Source of the DNA: a virus
Direction: 5' to 3' (one strand)
Virus record (IMG/VR): IMGVR_UViG_3300002835_012826
Coordinates: 1 to 30,202 of that record
DNA: 30,202 bases
Part shown: positions 4,438 through 12,002 of the stretch, one piece after another
Numbering within the stretch: position 1 is the stretch's first letter
Layout: every line of letters starts with the position of its first letter
The notes under the pieces: generated by a model
Databases searched by the model: none
The model's input: the letters and a program-made list of their open reading frames with translations, nothing else
What the model was told of the DNA's origin: nothing
Program-made: the position numbers and the translations under genes

Positions 4438-5149
4438 ATCAATTGTTAAACTGATTTCTGTTACTCAAGGTGCAGGAGAACTTGCAGGAAAATCTGCACA
4501 AGAAGTGATTACTTATACTGCCCGTGTAAGCAACCCAAGTAACCAACTTAAATTTGATACTGCTGCTGGACTTCTACGTTATTGTATTAAGCAAAATCAT
4601 TGGTCTATCTTTGAGCAAGCAGATATGACTCTTGAGATTAATACTACTAGAGGTATCGCAGCTCAAGTGCTTCGTCATAGGTCCTTTACATTTCAGGAAT
4701 TTTCACAACGTTATGCAGACACGAAGCTTCTGACTGATCTTCCCGAGGTTCCTGAACTCCGTAGGCAGGATGAAAAGAATCGTCAGAACTCAACCAATGA
4801 TCTGGATGAGCATACACGAGAGAAGTTTGAGGGAATGATTGAGCAGCACTTTGAAGAGGCACAACGTCTTTACGATAAGATGCTTGAAAAGGGGGTTGCA
4901 AAGGAATGTGCAAGGTTTGTGCTTCCACTCGCAACACCAACAAGAATTTACATGAAAGGCTCAGTAAGGTCATGGATTCATTATATCGATTTGCGTTCTG
5001 CCCATGGAACCCAAAAAGAACACATAGACATTGCAGAAGCAGCACGATGTATCTTTATCTGCCAATTCCCTGATATTGCTGAGGCACTTAGTTGGGAAGC
5101 AGAGAACTGCCCAGAATGCTCTGATGCACCCTCTATTACTATTGAATAA
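4421..5149 (+). CDS. thyX: Flavin-dependent thymidylate synthase
   Basis: ThyX makes dTMP from dUMP using FAD, NADPH and methylenetetrahydrofolate, supplying thymidine for phage DNA replication in the host cytoplasm. The diagnostic RHRX7S motif is complete (RHRSFTFQEFS, residues 85-95 from the chosen start), followed by QRYAD. The C-terminal region has the conserved arginines of SVRSWIHYIDLRS for dUMP binding. Several in-frame ATGs exist (4394, 4406, 4415, 4418, 4421); I choose 4421 because GGAG lies 6 nt before it and it gives 242 residues, a usual ThyX length. The base composition is richer in G+C than the flanking hypothetical genes. A NATAAATA box overlaps its stop. Confidence 0.93.
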   Translation: MDTQTKSIVKLISVTQGAGELAGKSAQEVITYTARVSNPSNQLKFDTAAGLLRYCIKQNHWSIFEQADMTLEINTTRGIAAQVLRHRSFTFQEFSQRYADTKLLTDLPEVPELRRQDEKNRQNSTNDLDEHTREKFEGMIEQHFEEAQRLYDKMLEKGVAKECARFVLPLATPTRIYMKGSVRSWIHYIDLRSAHGTQKEHIDIAEAARCIFICQFPDIAEALSWEAENCPECSDAPSITIE

Positions 5150-5152
5150 ATA
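5145..5152 (+). promoter_or_regulatory. T4-late-like box AATAAATA
   Basis: A NATAAATA match overlaps the thyX stop and lies 23 nt before the ATG at 5176, which is a suitable distance for a phage late promoter. It is supported by motif and position only. Confidence 0.45.
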
Positions 5153-5175
5153 TTTTTATCGTTATTTCATAACAT

Positions 5176-5424
5176 ATGGCAACATACCCTGTTATTCATA
5201 AAGAAACTGGTGAACAAAAAGAAGTGACGATGAGTGTTCACGAATGGGACCAGTGGAAAAAAGAAAATCCAGATTGGGATAGAGATTGGTCTGACCCAGC
5301 AACTTGCCCTGGAAGTGGGGAAGTTGGTGAATGGAAAGACAAGCTTTCGAAATCAAAACCAGGATGGAATGAAGTTCTAACTAGAGCATCTAAGATGCCC
5401 GGTGCTACTGTGAGGAAAAATTAA
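5176..5424 (+). CDS. Conserved W/D-rich small protein, FmdB-like N-terminus
   Basis: This 82-residue protein starts MATYPVIHKETGEQKEVTMS, recalling the N-terminus of FmdB-like/zinc-ribbon phage proteins (MPTYxFxxxxTGExxE), but it lacks the CxxC zinc ligands. It continues EWDQWKKENPDWDRDWSD, CPGSGEVGEWKD and a C-terminal KPGWNEVLTRASKMPGATV. Homologues next to phoH are common in T4-like cyanophages; function is unknown. A NATAAATA box precedes it, and its stop overlaps the phoH ATG by one base, so the two are probably co-translated. Confidence 0.75.
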   Translation: MATYPVIHKETGEQKEVTMSVHEWDQWKKENPDWDRDWSDPATCPGSGEVGEWKDKLSKSKPGWNEVLTRASKMPGATVRKN

Positions 5425-6185
5425 TGGCAAGAAAGAGAAGAAATGGTGATCAACCAATTGGTGTTGGTATGACTGCTAGGCAAATGAAAAGGAGAAAACC
5501 GATAAGTTCGGAACTGCTTATAGATATAGAACCTTTAACAGAAAATCAAAAAAAGTTATTCCAATCATATTCTGAAGGAAAACATTTGGTTGCTTATGGT
5601 GCTGCAGGAACTGGAAAAACATTTATTAGTCTTTATAATGCACTAAAAGAAGTTCTTAATCAAATTACTCCATACGAACAAATTTATGTTGTTCGTTCTT
5701 TAGTTGCCACAAGAGAAATTGGATTTCTTCCTGGAGATCATGAAGATAAATCATCTCTTTACCAAATTCCATATAAGAACATGGTAAAATACATGTTCCA
5801 ACTTCCATCTGAAACTGATTTTGAAATGCTTTATGGCAGTTTGAAGCAGCAAGAAACAGTCAAGTTTTGGAGTACATCTTTTGTTCGTGGAACTACGTTA
5901 GATAATTCAATTATTATTGTTGATGAATTTCAAAATATGAATTTTCACGAATTGGATTCTATCATCACTCGTGTTGGAGAAAATTCAAAGATTATTTTTT
6001 GTGGTGATGCAACTCAAAGTGATTTAACTAAAACCAACGAAAGAAATGGTATTAGTGATTTTATGAATATCTTGAGAAAAATGCCATCCTTTGATATAAT
6101 TGAATTTGGTATTGAAGATATTGTTCGTTCTGGACTTGTTAAAGAATATCTAATTGCAAAAATTGAATCTGGTCTGAATGTCTGA
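5424..6185 (+). CDS. phoH: PhoH-like P-loop ATPase
   Basis: This 253-residue protein has a PhoH domain: Walker A GAAGTGKT (residues 59-66), the region with VVRSLVATREIGFLPGD, Walker B IIIVDE (Asp167-Glu168) followed by FQNM, and the CGDATQSDL sensor motif. PhoH proteins are predicted RNA/DNA-dependent ATPases or helicase-like enzymes. The gene is widespread in marine phages and often quoted as a phosphate-stress gene, although its action in infection is unresolved. The first 40 residues are basic (MARKRRNGD...). It lies between the small gene at 5176 and the exonuclease, overlapping both by 1 and 8 nt, placing it with the replication genes. Confidence 0.92.
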   Translation: MARKRRNGDQPIGVGMTARQMKRRKPISSELLIDIEPLTENQKKLFQSYSEGKHLVAYGAAGTGKTFISLYNALKEVLNQITPYEQIYVVRSLVATREIGFLPGDHEDKSSLYQIPYKNMVKYMFQLPSETDFEMLYGSLKQQETVKFWSTSFVRGTTLDNSIIIVDEFQNMNFHELDSIITRVGENSKIIFCGDATQSDLTKTNERNGISDFMNILRKMPSFDIIEFGIEDIVRSGLVKEYLIAKIESGLNV

Positions 6186-6867
6186 AACTAATTTTAATCA
6201 TGTTGAATTGAATTTACCAGCATTAGAAAGGGAAACAATTGATGGGATTAGATTTTATAAAGTACCTGGAGAAACAAATCTCCATCGGTTAGTTTCTATT
6301 ACCTCAGTAACCAGTCATTTCAATAAAAAAATCTTTGAGGATTGGAGAAAAAAGGTAGGAGATAAAGAAGCAGATAAAATTACAAAACAAGCAACCAGTC
6401 GTGGTACTGATATGCATACTTTGGTAGAACATCATTTAAAAAATGAAGATCTACCTAAAGTTCAACCATTGTCAGATTTCTTATTTAAAATTGCTAAACC
6501 AGAATTGAATAAGATAAATAATATTCACGCACTAGAGAAATCTCTTTATAGTAAAGTGCTTGGAATTGCTGGGACTGTTGACTGTATAGCAGAATATAAT
6601 GGTGAACTAGCAATTATAGACTTCAAAACATCTAAGAAACCAAAACCCAAAGAATGGATTGAACATTATTTTGTACAGGCTGTTGCTTATGCCTGTATGT
6701 TATACGAAATGACTGGAATAGTAACTAAAAAATTAGTTATTTTAATGGCTTGTGAAAATGGAGAATGCGTTGTTTATGAAGAATATGACAAATCAAAATA
6801 CATTAAATTACTCTCAAAATATATTAGAAAGTTTGTTGAAGATCGAACCAATTCCTATGGAAGATAA
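6178..6867 (+). CDS. PD-(D/E)XK exonuclease (RecB/Cas4/MGME1-like)
   Basis: This 229-residue nuclease has the fold's motifs in order: an early RGTDMHTLVEHH (motif I, His near residue 80), GIAGTVDCIAEY with Asp135, the catalytic core IIDFKTSKK (Asp148, Lys150) and the QAVAYACML helix with Gln167. These are the marks of RecB-type nuclease domains acting on single-strand DNA ends, as in Cas4 and mitochondrial MGME1. In T4-like cyanophages a gene of this kind sits between phoH and gp33, suggesting a role in recombination-dependent replication or degradation of host DNA. It has no helicase domain. It overlaps phoH by 8 nt and gp33 by 11 nt. Confidence 0.88.
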   Translation: MSETNFNHVELNLPALERETIDGIRFYKVPGETNLHRLVSITSVTSHFNKKIFEDWRKKVGDKEADKITKQATSRGTDMHTLVEHHLKNEDLPKVQPLSDFLFKIAKPELNKINNIHALEKSLYSKVLGIAGTVDCIAEYNGELAIIDFKTSKKPKPKEWIEHYFVQAVAYACMLYEMTGIVTKKLVILMACENGECVVYEEYDKSKYIKLLSKYIRKFVEDRTNSYGR

Positions 6868-7111
6868 CTTAAGGGAAAAGATTAAGGAAAAGTTTTTATG
6901 CCCCCAGAAATTTTCTCAGGACATTGAACAAATAGTTAAAGTATCTAAAATTAATTATATTGATGCAATTGTCACTTATTGTGAAGAACATAGCATCGAG
7001 ATTGAAACTGTTTCTAAATTGATTTCCAAACCTCTGAAGGAAAAACTTAAGTATGATGCAACAAAATTAAATTTCTTAAAGAAAACAAGTCGTGCTACAC
7101 TTAATATTTGA
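6857..7111 (+). CDS. 33: gp33 late-transcription coactivator
   Basis: This is an 84-residue protein (MEDNLREKIKEKFLCPQKFS...). In T4, gp33 bridges RNA polymerase (beta flap), the gp55 sigma and the sliding clamp to activate late promoters. Identification rests on size, the central helical segment (INYIDAIVTYCEEHSIE), a KLNFLKKTSRATLNI end and the position exonuclease-33-59-32, which follows T4 order. The frame is open much further upstream (to 6752) inside the exonuclease gene; I choose the ATG at 6857 because it gives the usual gp33 length and only 11 nt overlap. NATAAATA boxes elsewhere in the window are its expected targets. Confidence 0.8.
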   Translation: MEDNLREKIKEKFLCPQKFSQDIEQIVKVSKINYIDAIVTYCEEHSIEIETVSKLISKPLKEKLKYDATKLNFLKKTSRATLNI

Positions 7112-7113
7112 TT

Positions 7114-7704
7114 GTGACTCCTTTTGATGTTTATAAAACTTATCTTGCGTTAAAAAATCATTTTACAAAAGATAATTATGATTATTTTAAATATTGTGGA
7201 AAGTCTAGAGCATCTCTAGACTCTTTTCATAAAAGGAAGGATAGATACTTTTTTGAAAGAATGTCCCGTCAAAAAACAGAAGAAGAAATTAAGGCATATT
7301 TTGTTGCTAATTTTATTGAATGCGATGATTCTCAAACCTTATGGATTGGTGAAATTATTAGAGGTGGAGAATCAGTATATAAAGACTGGATGAAAAAAAT
7401 TCAAAGTTTAACTTATTTGTTTAAAACAGAGTCTGAGGTTTTTATAAGAAAAGATAACTTTGACAATCTTTTTGACTGTAAGGATGGACAGCACCCAGAA
7501 TTACTTAAAAAGTATTTGCAGAAAGCATTGTCATTGGAAACATTAGTTATACTTGATACTATATTGAATTACTCTTCAAAGTTTGACAAAAAACTTATAG
7601 ATCCAGTGTGGGAAACCGTTAGTTTAAAAATTAAAAAATATAAACCATTCCTAAATATTGATGAGTCTAAGTGTAAGCAGATTCTTAAGGAGATAGTATT
7701 ATGA
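7114..7704 (+). CDS. 59: gp59 helicase-assembly (loader) protein
   Basis: T4 gp59 loads the replicative helicase gp41 on gp32-coated forked DNA. This protein of about 196 residues begins TPFDVYKTYLALKNHF and continues YDYFKYCGKSRASLDSFHKRKDRYFFE, features typical of cyanophage gp59, with an all-helical, lysine-rich body. No ATG is available at the 5' end: possible starts are TTG 7108 and GTG 7114. I prefer GTG 7114, which follows the gp33 stop (7109-7111) by two bases. It ends in an ATGA overlap with the DUF1825 gene and shares the T4 neighbourhood 33-59-(x)-32. Confidence 0.85.
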   Translation: MTPFDVYKTYLALKNHFTKDNYDYFKYCGKSRASLDSFHKRKDRYFFERMSRQKTEEEIKAYFVANFIECDDSQTLWIGEIIRGGESVYKDWMKKIQSLTYLFKTESEVFIRKDNFDNLFDCKDGQHPELLKKYLQKALSLETLVILDTILNYSSKFDKKLIDPVWETVSLKIKKYKPFLNIDESKCKQILKEIVL

Positions 7705-8033
7705 GTAGATTTTTTGATTCCGAAATGGTCAGAAAATCTATAATCGAATTAGATGCAATTCAACAAAAACTTTTTAAACAAGTTTTAAATCTTTCTTTTT
7801 ATGATAATGATGGCAAGAAAGAGCATCTTGATTTGATGAAAAAGTTTTTAGAAAAGCAAAAACTTTTTATTTTTAGATTATCACTTTCTGAAGATCCAGA
7901 AGCAGTTGAATTAAAGGAAAGAATCCTTGATTCTGCTCGTCTTTTTGGATTAGGTAAAGATGGGACAGTTGAAGAATTTTTTAAACTTCTTGAGTCTCAA
8001 ATTGAGTATCTTGAGAAAACCCTTGACGACTAA
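7701..8033 (+). CDS. DUF1825 family protein
   Basis: This 110-residue helical protein starts MSRFFDSEMVRKSIIELDAI and has the pattern FDxDGKKEHLDLMKKFLEKQKLFIFRLSLSEDPEA, then LKERILDSARLFGL. This matches the DUF1825 family, best known as a conserved protein of cyanobacteria, and is a marker for a cyanobacterial host. Function is unknown. In T4, gp59 lies directly upstream of gp32; here this gene is inserted between them, coupled to gp59 by ATGA, so it may have a task in replication. Its last codons contain the -35 element (TTGACG) of the gp32 promoter. Confidence 0.85.
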   Translation: MSRFFDSEMVRKSIIELDAIQQKLFKQVLNLSFYDNDGKKEHLDLMKKFLEKQKLFIFRLSLSEDPEAVELKERILDSARLFGLGKDGTVEEFFKLLESQIEYLEKTLDD

Positions 8034-8051
8034 CCTGCTTAGTGCTAGACT
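8023..8051 (+). promoter_or_regulatory. Sigma70-like promoter of gp32
   Basis: TTGACG (8023-8028), a 17-nt spacer and TAGACT (8046-8051) form an early-type promoter straddling the end of the DUF1825 gene. The predicted start near 8058 would give gp32 its own leader of about 50 nt in addition to readthrough from upstream. Confidence 0.6.
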
Positions 8052-8052
8052 T

Positions 8053-8105
8053 AATACGTACCGATACGGCACACACTTCTAATACGATTAATACGGAGAA
8101 TACGA
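8053..8105 (+). promoter_or_regulatory. gp32 leader with repeated NATACG motif
   Basis: The 53 nt before the gp32 ATG carry five short repeats: AATACG at 8053, GATACG at 8063, AATACG at 8081, 8090 and 8099. The last ends one base before the ATG, and a GGAG (8095-8098) lies between the last two. T4 gp32 represses its own translation by binding a leader with little structure, so these repeats may be the analogous site (inference). Confidence 0.5.
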
Positions 8106-9041
8106 ATGTCTTTTGCTGATCTTAAAAAGCAATCTAAAATGGGTTCCCTGACCGAGAAACTCATTAAACAAGTAGAAAAACTGAATGATAGTGGTTCCAA
8201 AGATGATGACCGTTTTTGGAAACCTGTTATGGATAAGAGCGGTGTAGGTTCCGCAGTTATCCGTTTCCTTCCTGCCCCCGAAGGTTGCGAACTTCCTTGG
8301 GCACAAGTTTGGTCTCACGCATTCCAAGGTCCTGGTGGTTGGTTGATTGATAACTGCCTCACTACTCTTGGTCAGCAATGTCCTGTTTGTGAAAAGAATC
8401 GTGTTCTCTGGAACTCTGGTTCAGACCGTGACAAAGAAGAAGCACGTAAGCAGAAGCGTAAGCTTTCTTATTACTCAAACATTTATGTTGTTCGTGATCC
8501 TGCCAACCCAGACAATGAAGGTAAAGTCTTCCTTTATAAGTTTGGTAAGAAAATCTATGACAAGATTCTTGCTGCAATGCAACCAGAGTTTGAAGATGAA
8601 ACTCCCATCAATCCTTTTGACTTCTGGACTGGTGCTCACTTCAAACTGAAACTTGTCAAGAAAGATGGTTATTGGAACTATGATAAGTCAGAGTTTGCAT
8701 CTCCTTCTGCACTTCTTGATGGAGACGATGATGAACTTGAGCGTATCTACAAGTCTCTGAATAATCTGAATGATTTTACAGACCCCAAAGAGTTCAAGTC
8801 TTATGATGACCTGAAGAAGCGTCTTGATTATACTCTTGGACTTCGTGGTGTTCCTAAATCTCAAGATCCAGAAGTTGTTGCTGAAGAGGAAGAGTGGGAA
8901 CGTGAACGTCGTGGTGAAACTACTTCTTCGTCCTCTCGTTCATCTACCTTTGATAACGCAGAAGTTCCTTCTTCCAAGTATAGTGATGACGAAGATGAAG
9001 ATGATGCTCTTTCTTACTTCCAGAAACTTGCCGAGTCGTGA
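8106..9041 (+). CDS. 32: gp32 single-stranded DNA-binding protein
   Basis: This 311-residue T4 gp32 homologue coats ssDNA in replication and recombination and recruits gp59. A basic N-terminal segment (MSFADLKKQSKMGSLTEKL) would mediate cooperativity. The core OB-fold carries a zinc site with ligands H71, C84, C92 and C95 (H-x12-C-x7-C-x2-C, close to T4's H-x12-C-x9-C-x2-C), and WSHAFQGPGGW precedes it. The C-terminus is acidic (DDEDEDDALSYFQ) as required for protein contacts. Codon usage is shifted to C-ending and CGT codons compared with neighbours, fitting high expression. It has its own promoter-like site and leader. The stop overlaps the GTG of the next gene. Confidence 0.95.
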   Translation: MSFADLKKQSKMGSLTEKLIKQVEKLNDSGSKDDDRFWKPVMDKSGVGSAVIRFLPAPEGCELPWAQVWSHAFQGPGGWLIDNCLTTLGQQCPVCEKNRVLWNSGSDRDKEEARKQKRKLSYYSNIYVVRDPANPDNEGKVFLYKFGKKIYDKILAAMQPEFEDETPINPFDFWTGAHFKLKLVKKDGYWNYDKSEFASPSALLDGDDDELERIYKSLNNLNDFTDPKEFKSYDDLKKRLDYTLGLRGVPKSQDPEVVAEEEEWERERRGETTSSSSRSSTFDNAEVPSSKYSDDEDEDDALSYFQKLAES

Positions 9042-9277
9042 AATCTCTGATTATTCTTTTTGCAATTTTTATTGCTTCTCCAGCAGAAGCAATAACTTGG
9101 AATCAATTCTGGAGACCATTTAGAGGAGGTGGATACTATTATGCCCCTTCTTATTATGCTCCAAGAGTATATGGCAGTTGCAGAAGGGAAGTCATTCGTG
9201 AAGAGGTAGTTTCTGGAGATGGAAGAATTGAACCTTATGTTAGAACATTTAAAGAGGTTCAATACTACCCCTGCTAA
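9038..9277 (+). CDS. Small exported protein with signal peptide
   Basis: GTG start at 9038 overlapping the gp32 stop by 4 nt; 79 residues. The first 18 residues form a signal peptide (MKSLIILFAIFIASPAEA) with an AEA-type cleavage site. The mature part is short, rich in Tyr/Gly/Arg (GGGYYYAPSYYAPRVYG) and has two Cys. It would be secreted to the host periplasm or inserted in the envelope. I do not recognise it; a role in lysis or superinfection exclusion is conceivable but unsupported. It is the last + strand gene before the convergent minus-strand block. Confidence 0.65.
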   Translation: MKSLIILFAIFIASPAEAITWNQFWRPFRGGGYYYAPSYYAPRVYGSCRREVIREEVVSGDGRIEPYVRTFKEVQYYPC

Positions 9278-9284
9278 TAAAAAT

Positions 9285-9310
9285 CGACCCTTAAAATAAA
9301 AAAAGGGTCG
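9285..9310 (-). terminator. Hairpin downstream of the minus-strand block
   Basis: CGACCCTT (9285-9292) pairs with AAGGGTCG (9303-9310). Read on the minus strand it is followed by a U-rich stretch (complement of AATAAAAAT); on the + strand it is followed by A's. It probably acts as a backup minus-strand terminator and may also protect the 3' end of the + strand transcript. Confidence 0.6.
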
Positions 9311-9357
9311 AAAAAAATTCCCGCAAAATTTTCTCTCATGGGGATTTTGCGGGAATT
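9311..9357 (-). terminator. Rho-independent terminator of the minus-strand block
   Basis: AATTCCCGCAAAAT (9316-9329) and ATTTTGCGGGAATT (9344-9357) form a 14-bp perfect stem. On the minus strand it is followed by seven U (complement of 9311-9317), directly at the stop codon of the 96-residue gene. Confidence 0.85.
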
Positions 9358-9647
9358 TATCTATTATTTCTTGGATTAAATGCTCTCTTAGTATTTCTAT
9401 CTTCAAACTGGGAAGATCTATCATACTTCATCATATTTCTAGTATCTGATACAAATACTGAAACATATTCTGGTCTAAGTAAAAGTAATTTTCTTTTTTC
9501 TTCGTTTAATTTAATTTCATAATCATAATTTGATACTGCAACTGCTTCATTAACAACATTGACAATATTTCCATTACTATCCAAATACTCCAATAATTGG
9601 GCATCCGATTCTATAAAAACTTTTACTCCTGGGATTGGGTATGCCAT
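9357..9647 (-). CDS. Hypothetical protein downstream of gp53, 96 residues
   Basis: Last gene of the minus-strand block, starting 11 nt after the gp53 stop. It begins MAYPIPGVKVFIESDAQLLE and reads as a small beta/alpha protein (LEYLDSNGNIVNVVNEAVAV) with a helical basic part (LNEEKRKLLLLRPEYVSVFV) and an Arg/Asn-rich tail. Its position after gp53 and gp48 suggests a baseplate-related or assembly role, but I recognise no family. Its stop codon lies at the terminator stem. Confidence 0.65.
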   Translation of the reverse strand: MAYPIPGVKVFIESDAQLLEYLDSNGNIVNVVNEAVAVSNYDYEIKLNEEKRKLLLLRPEYVSVFVSDTRNMMKYDRSSQFEDRNTKRAFNPRNNR

Positions 9648-9658
9648 TTTTATTTTAT

Positions 9659-10507
9659 TTATTGAGTTACTTCGTTAGTAAAGTTGAACGTTGGTCTTAT
9701 CTCACCATCGACTAAAGTTCCAGTTATTTCATAAAGTCTATCGGATAAAACAACTTTATTATCTAATACGATATCATTTACATTAATATCAAATTTTTGA
9801 CCATTTCTTAAATTGACTCTTAGGATTCCACTCCAACTTTGAGGCCAATTCGTCAAAGCATTTAATATTGCTACATCATTTGCCCCTGTTTTGTCTGCAG
9901 TTGTTATTTTCAAATATGAAACTGTTGTTCTTATATCTGTTATATTTGTTGTAATTTCTCTACCACTTCTATCATATACTGATAGTCTTTGATTTAAATT
10001 TACCTTTACAATAGTATTTGATTTTGCAGAAGGGAAGGATTCAAGCAAATAACTATTGGAACTTGTATTTGTATTTACTTCAATTGAACTAAACGTATCT
10101 ACTATTAAACCACCTTCTATTAGTACCCTACCAAACTCATCTTTATATTCAACTGTTTCATAATGATGGACATCATATAATACTTCTTCTGATCCATACT
10201 TATCCAAAAGATATTTGTATAATGAATTATTATCTAATGGCCATTGTTCATTATAATTTGTAATATTGTTTGTTAATAGTATTATCCAATCTAACTGAGA
10301 ATTATTATAATATTTTTCCGCAATTTGGTCTGGTCTTTCATTATCTTGTATTTGATAATATGTAAATGCGGTAATTATATTTTTAAAATCTTCTCTTACT
10401 TTTGGTCTTTTAAATATATTTTTTACAAGAGTATATTCATCTATACCAGTTCTTTCATTAAATACTGATGCGTATTTTAAGTTTGGAAGTTCTCTGAAGT
10501 ATGGCAT
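9659..10507 (-). CDS. 53: gp53 baseplate wedge protein
   Basis: This 282-residue protein begins MPYFRELPNLKYASVFNERT. The T4 gp53 signature region is clear: an aromatic segment (ITAFTYYQIQDNERPDQIAEKYYNNSQLDWII) with the pattern 'pe.iA...Y.n..l.W.iLl.N', then NITNYNEQWPLD and a tyrosine-rich YLLDKYG. gp53 joins neighbouring wedges into the baseplate around the hub. Beyond residue 110 the protein has an extra beta-rich domain, making it longer than T4 gp53 (196 residues). It follows gp48 with a 1-nt gap and precedes the 96-residue gene. Confidence 0.88.
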   Translation of the reverse strand: MPYFRELPNLKYASVFNERTGIDEYTLVKNIFKRPKVREDFKNIITAFTYYQIQDNERPDQIAEKYYNNSQLDWIILLTNNITNYNEQWPLDNNSLYKYLLDKYGSEEVLYDVHHYETVEYKDEFGRVLIEGGLIVDTFSSIEVNTNTSSNSYLLESFPSAKSNTIVKVNLNQRLSVYDRSGREITTNITDIRTTVSYLKITTADKTGANDVAILNALTNWPQSWSGILRVNLRNGQKFDINVNDIVLDNKVVLSDRLYEITGTLVDGEIRPTFNFTNEVTQ

Positions 10508-10508
10508 A

Positions 10509-12002
10509 TTAGTAACCTATATCGTCTGGTCCAATTGAATCTAAATCGGGAATTAGATTATTTGCAATATCTGGTTGATAATCAGATTCATATATTGGTT
10601 CAATTTCAGTAAATGACATTCCCATTGTTACCGAAATTGGTTGTCCTGGTGCTTCTTCATCAACATAAGAAGCCCACTGACTTTCTGGAGTATAGTTCAC
10701 ACTAAAACCAGTTAAAGCGCATAGTTTAAATCTATTGAGACCTTTTATTGCACCACCATTGCTCTTATATGTTAATTTAAAGATGTTAGGGGTTCCAAGG
10801 AATAAAGATCCTGCACCAGCACCTGCACCAGCATTTAATTTTCTTGCTGCCATCCCTTGCTTGAAAAATCTAATAATTCTTCTAACATTTCTTGCTTCTA
10901 GTTTACTTCTTGGAGTTAACTTATACCCAAAGTTAAAATCTCTTAGTGTAGGTGAATTAAAGAGTAATTCTAAGTTTGAGTTTGGAACTATGCCAAGACC
11001 TCTTGCTAGTATTGTTTCTGGTGGTACTTCAAATCCAAATTGTTTTGCTGCATATGAAGTTAAAACAGATTTTAACTGTTCTGCTACTGCTTGATTTTGT
11101 AGTGCATTGACTCCACCTGCTTGACTTGCCATAGATAATAGTTGAATTAACTGAGTTGCATCAAAACCAGTAAATGCTCCTGTTGCTTTTCCTGCTGCTA
11201 TTTTTGCAACTGTAGCTGCTGGATTTTTGTTTATATCTGAAATTAATGCTGCTGTCAAATTGTTCATTGAATCTGGGCCCCAAGAAACAGAATTATTATC
11301 TTTTACATCATTGGGTATAGGCAATATTACAATTTTATCTTCCCCCTGAAGAACAGCACTATTTCTTTGCAATCCATTAAGCAAAATATCCTTCAATTCA
11401 CCACTTAAAAATGCCTCTCCTGATGGTGATTTGTATCTATACTGATTTATTTGTAGTATATCTTGTCTAGTCTCCAATAAATCAAATGGGTAAATGAGAA
11501 GTCCTTTTGCTGCCCTTCCAAATAATTCATCTTCATTTCTACTTGGGAATGTTAATGGTTGCCCTGTTCCCAATCCTCCACCGTTAGCACCAGTTAATCC
11601 TCCAGTGTTTGTTTGTGTTGGTTGTGGTAATTGTGATGGTTGTCCAACCACAGGTGCTCTTGCCACATCTAAAAATGATGGTTTTATTGCTCCTCCAGCA
11701 GTCCCTCCCAATACTGCTCTTTTCTTTTTTACTTCATTTTTAATTTCTTGATATAATGCATCTATATTTGCTTGCCCAAATGTGCTCACTGCATTTTGAG
11801 TAAATGATCCATTTCTAAAAATATACTCACAAGGATCATTTAAATCTGGTTGATTGAAAATATTAATTCCTACTCTTCTTACTACATCAACATTCCCATT
11901 TTCTGGATCATATCTCAAATCATAATCTGAGGTTGGGCACGGTGCTCCCTGTTGTCTTTTTAGTGATGTGATTATGAATTCTTTTAAAACTTGCGATGCC
12001 AT
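10509..12002 (-). CDS. 48: gp48 baseplate tail-tube cap
   Basis: This 497-residue protein, longer than T4 gp48 (364), caps the hub and seeds tail-tube polymerisation. The N-terminus (MASQVLKEFIITSLKRQQGA) is followed by a low-complexity Pro/Gln/Gly linker (about residues 115-150). The C-terminal part has the tube-type beta fold: LCALTGFSVNYTPESQWASY, then PISVTMGMSFTEIEPI, the pattern shared by gp48/gp54/gp19-type proteins. The segment SKLEARNVRRIIRFFKQGMA is a helix typical of this fold. It is flanked by the unknown 165-residue protein and gp53 with no spacing, so it is one operon of baseplate genes. Confidence 0.83.
   Translation of the reverse strand: MASQVLKEFIITSLKRQQGAPCPTSDYDLRYDPENGNVDVVRRVGINIFNQPDLNDPCEYIFRNGSFTQNAVSTFGQANIDALYQEIKNEVKKKRAVLGGTAGGAIKPSFLDVARAPVVGQPSQLPQPTQTNTGGLTGANGGGLGTGQPLTFPSRNEDELFGRAAKGLLIYPFDLLETRQDILQINQYRYKSPSGEAFLSGELKDILLNGLQRNSAVLQGEDKIVILPIPNDVKDNNSVSWGPDSMNNLTAALISDINKNPAATVAKIAAGKATGAFTGFDATQLIQLLSMASQAGGVNALQNQAVAEQLKSVLTSYAAKQFGFEVPPETILARGLGIVPNSNLELLFNSPTLRDFNFGYKLTPRSKLEARNVRRIIRFFKQGMAARKLNAGAGAGAGSLFLGTPNIFKLTYKSNGGAIKGLNRFKLCALTGFSVNYTPESQWASYVDEEAPGQPISVTMGMSFTEIEPIYESDYQPDIANNLIPDLDSIGPDDIGY

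Noticed and set aside
6752-6856. Upstream extension of the gp33 frame
   Set aside because: It lies in the exonuclease gene; the ATG at 6857 gives the expected size and an ordinary 11-nt overlap.
8053-8104. NATACG repeats as a CRISPR-like array
   Set aside because: Units are only 6 nt with uneven 3-12 nt spacing and directly abut a start codon; far too short for CRISPR repeats.
9656-9663. AATAAATA on the minus strand before the 96-residue gene
   Set aside because: Only about 8 nt from the start codon, leaving no room for transcription start and ribosome binding; it overlaps the gp53 stop.
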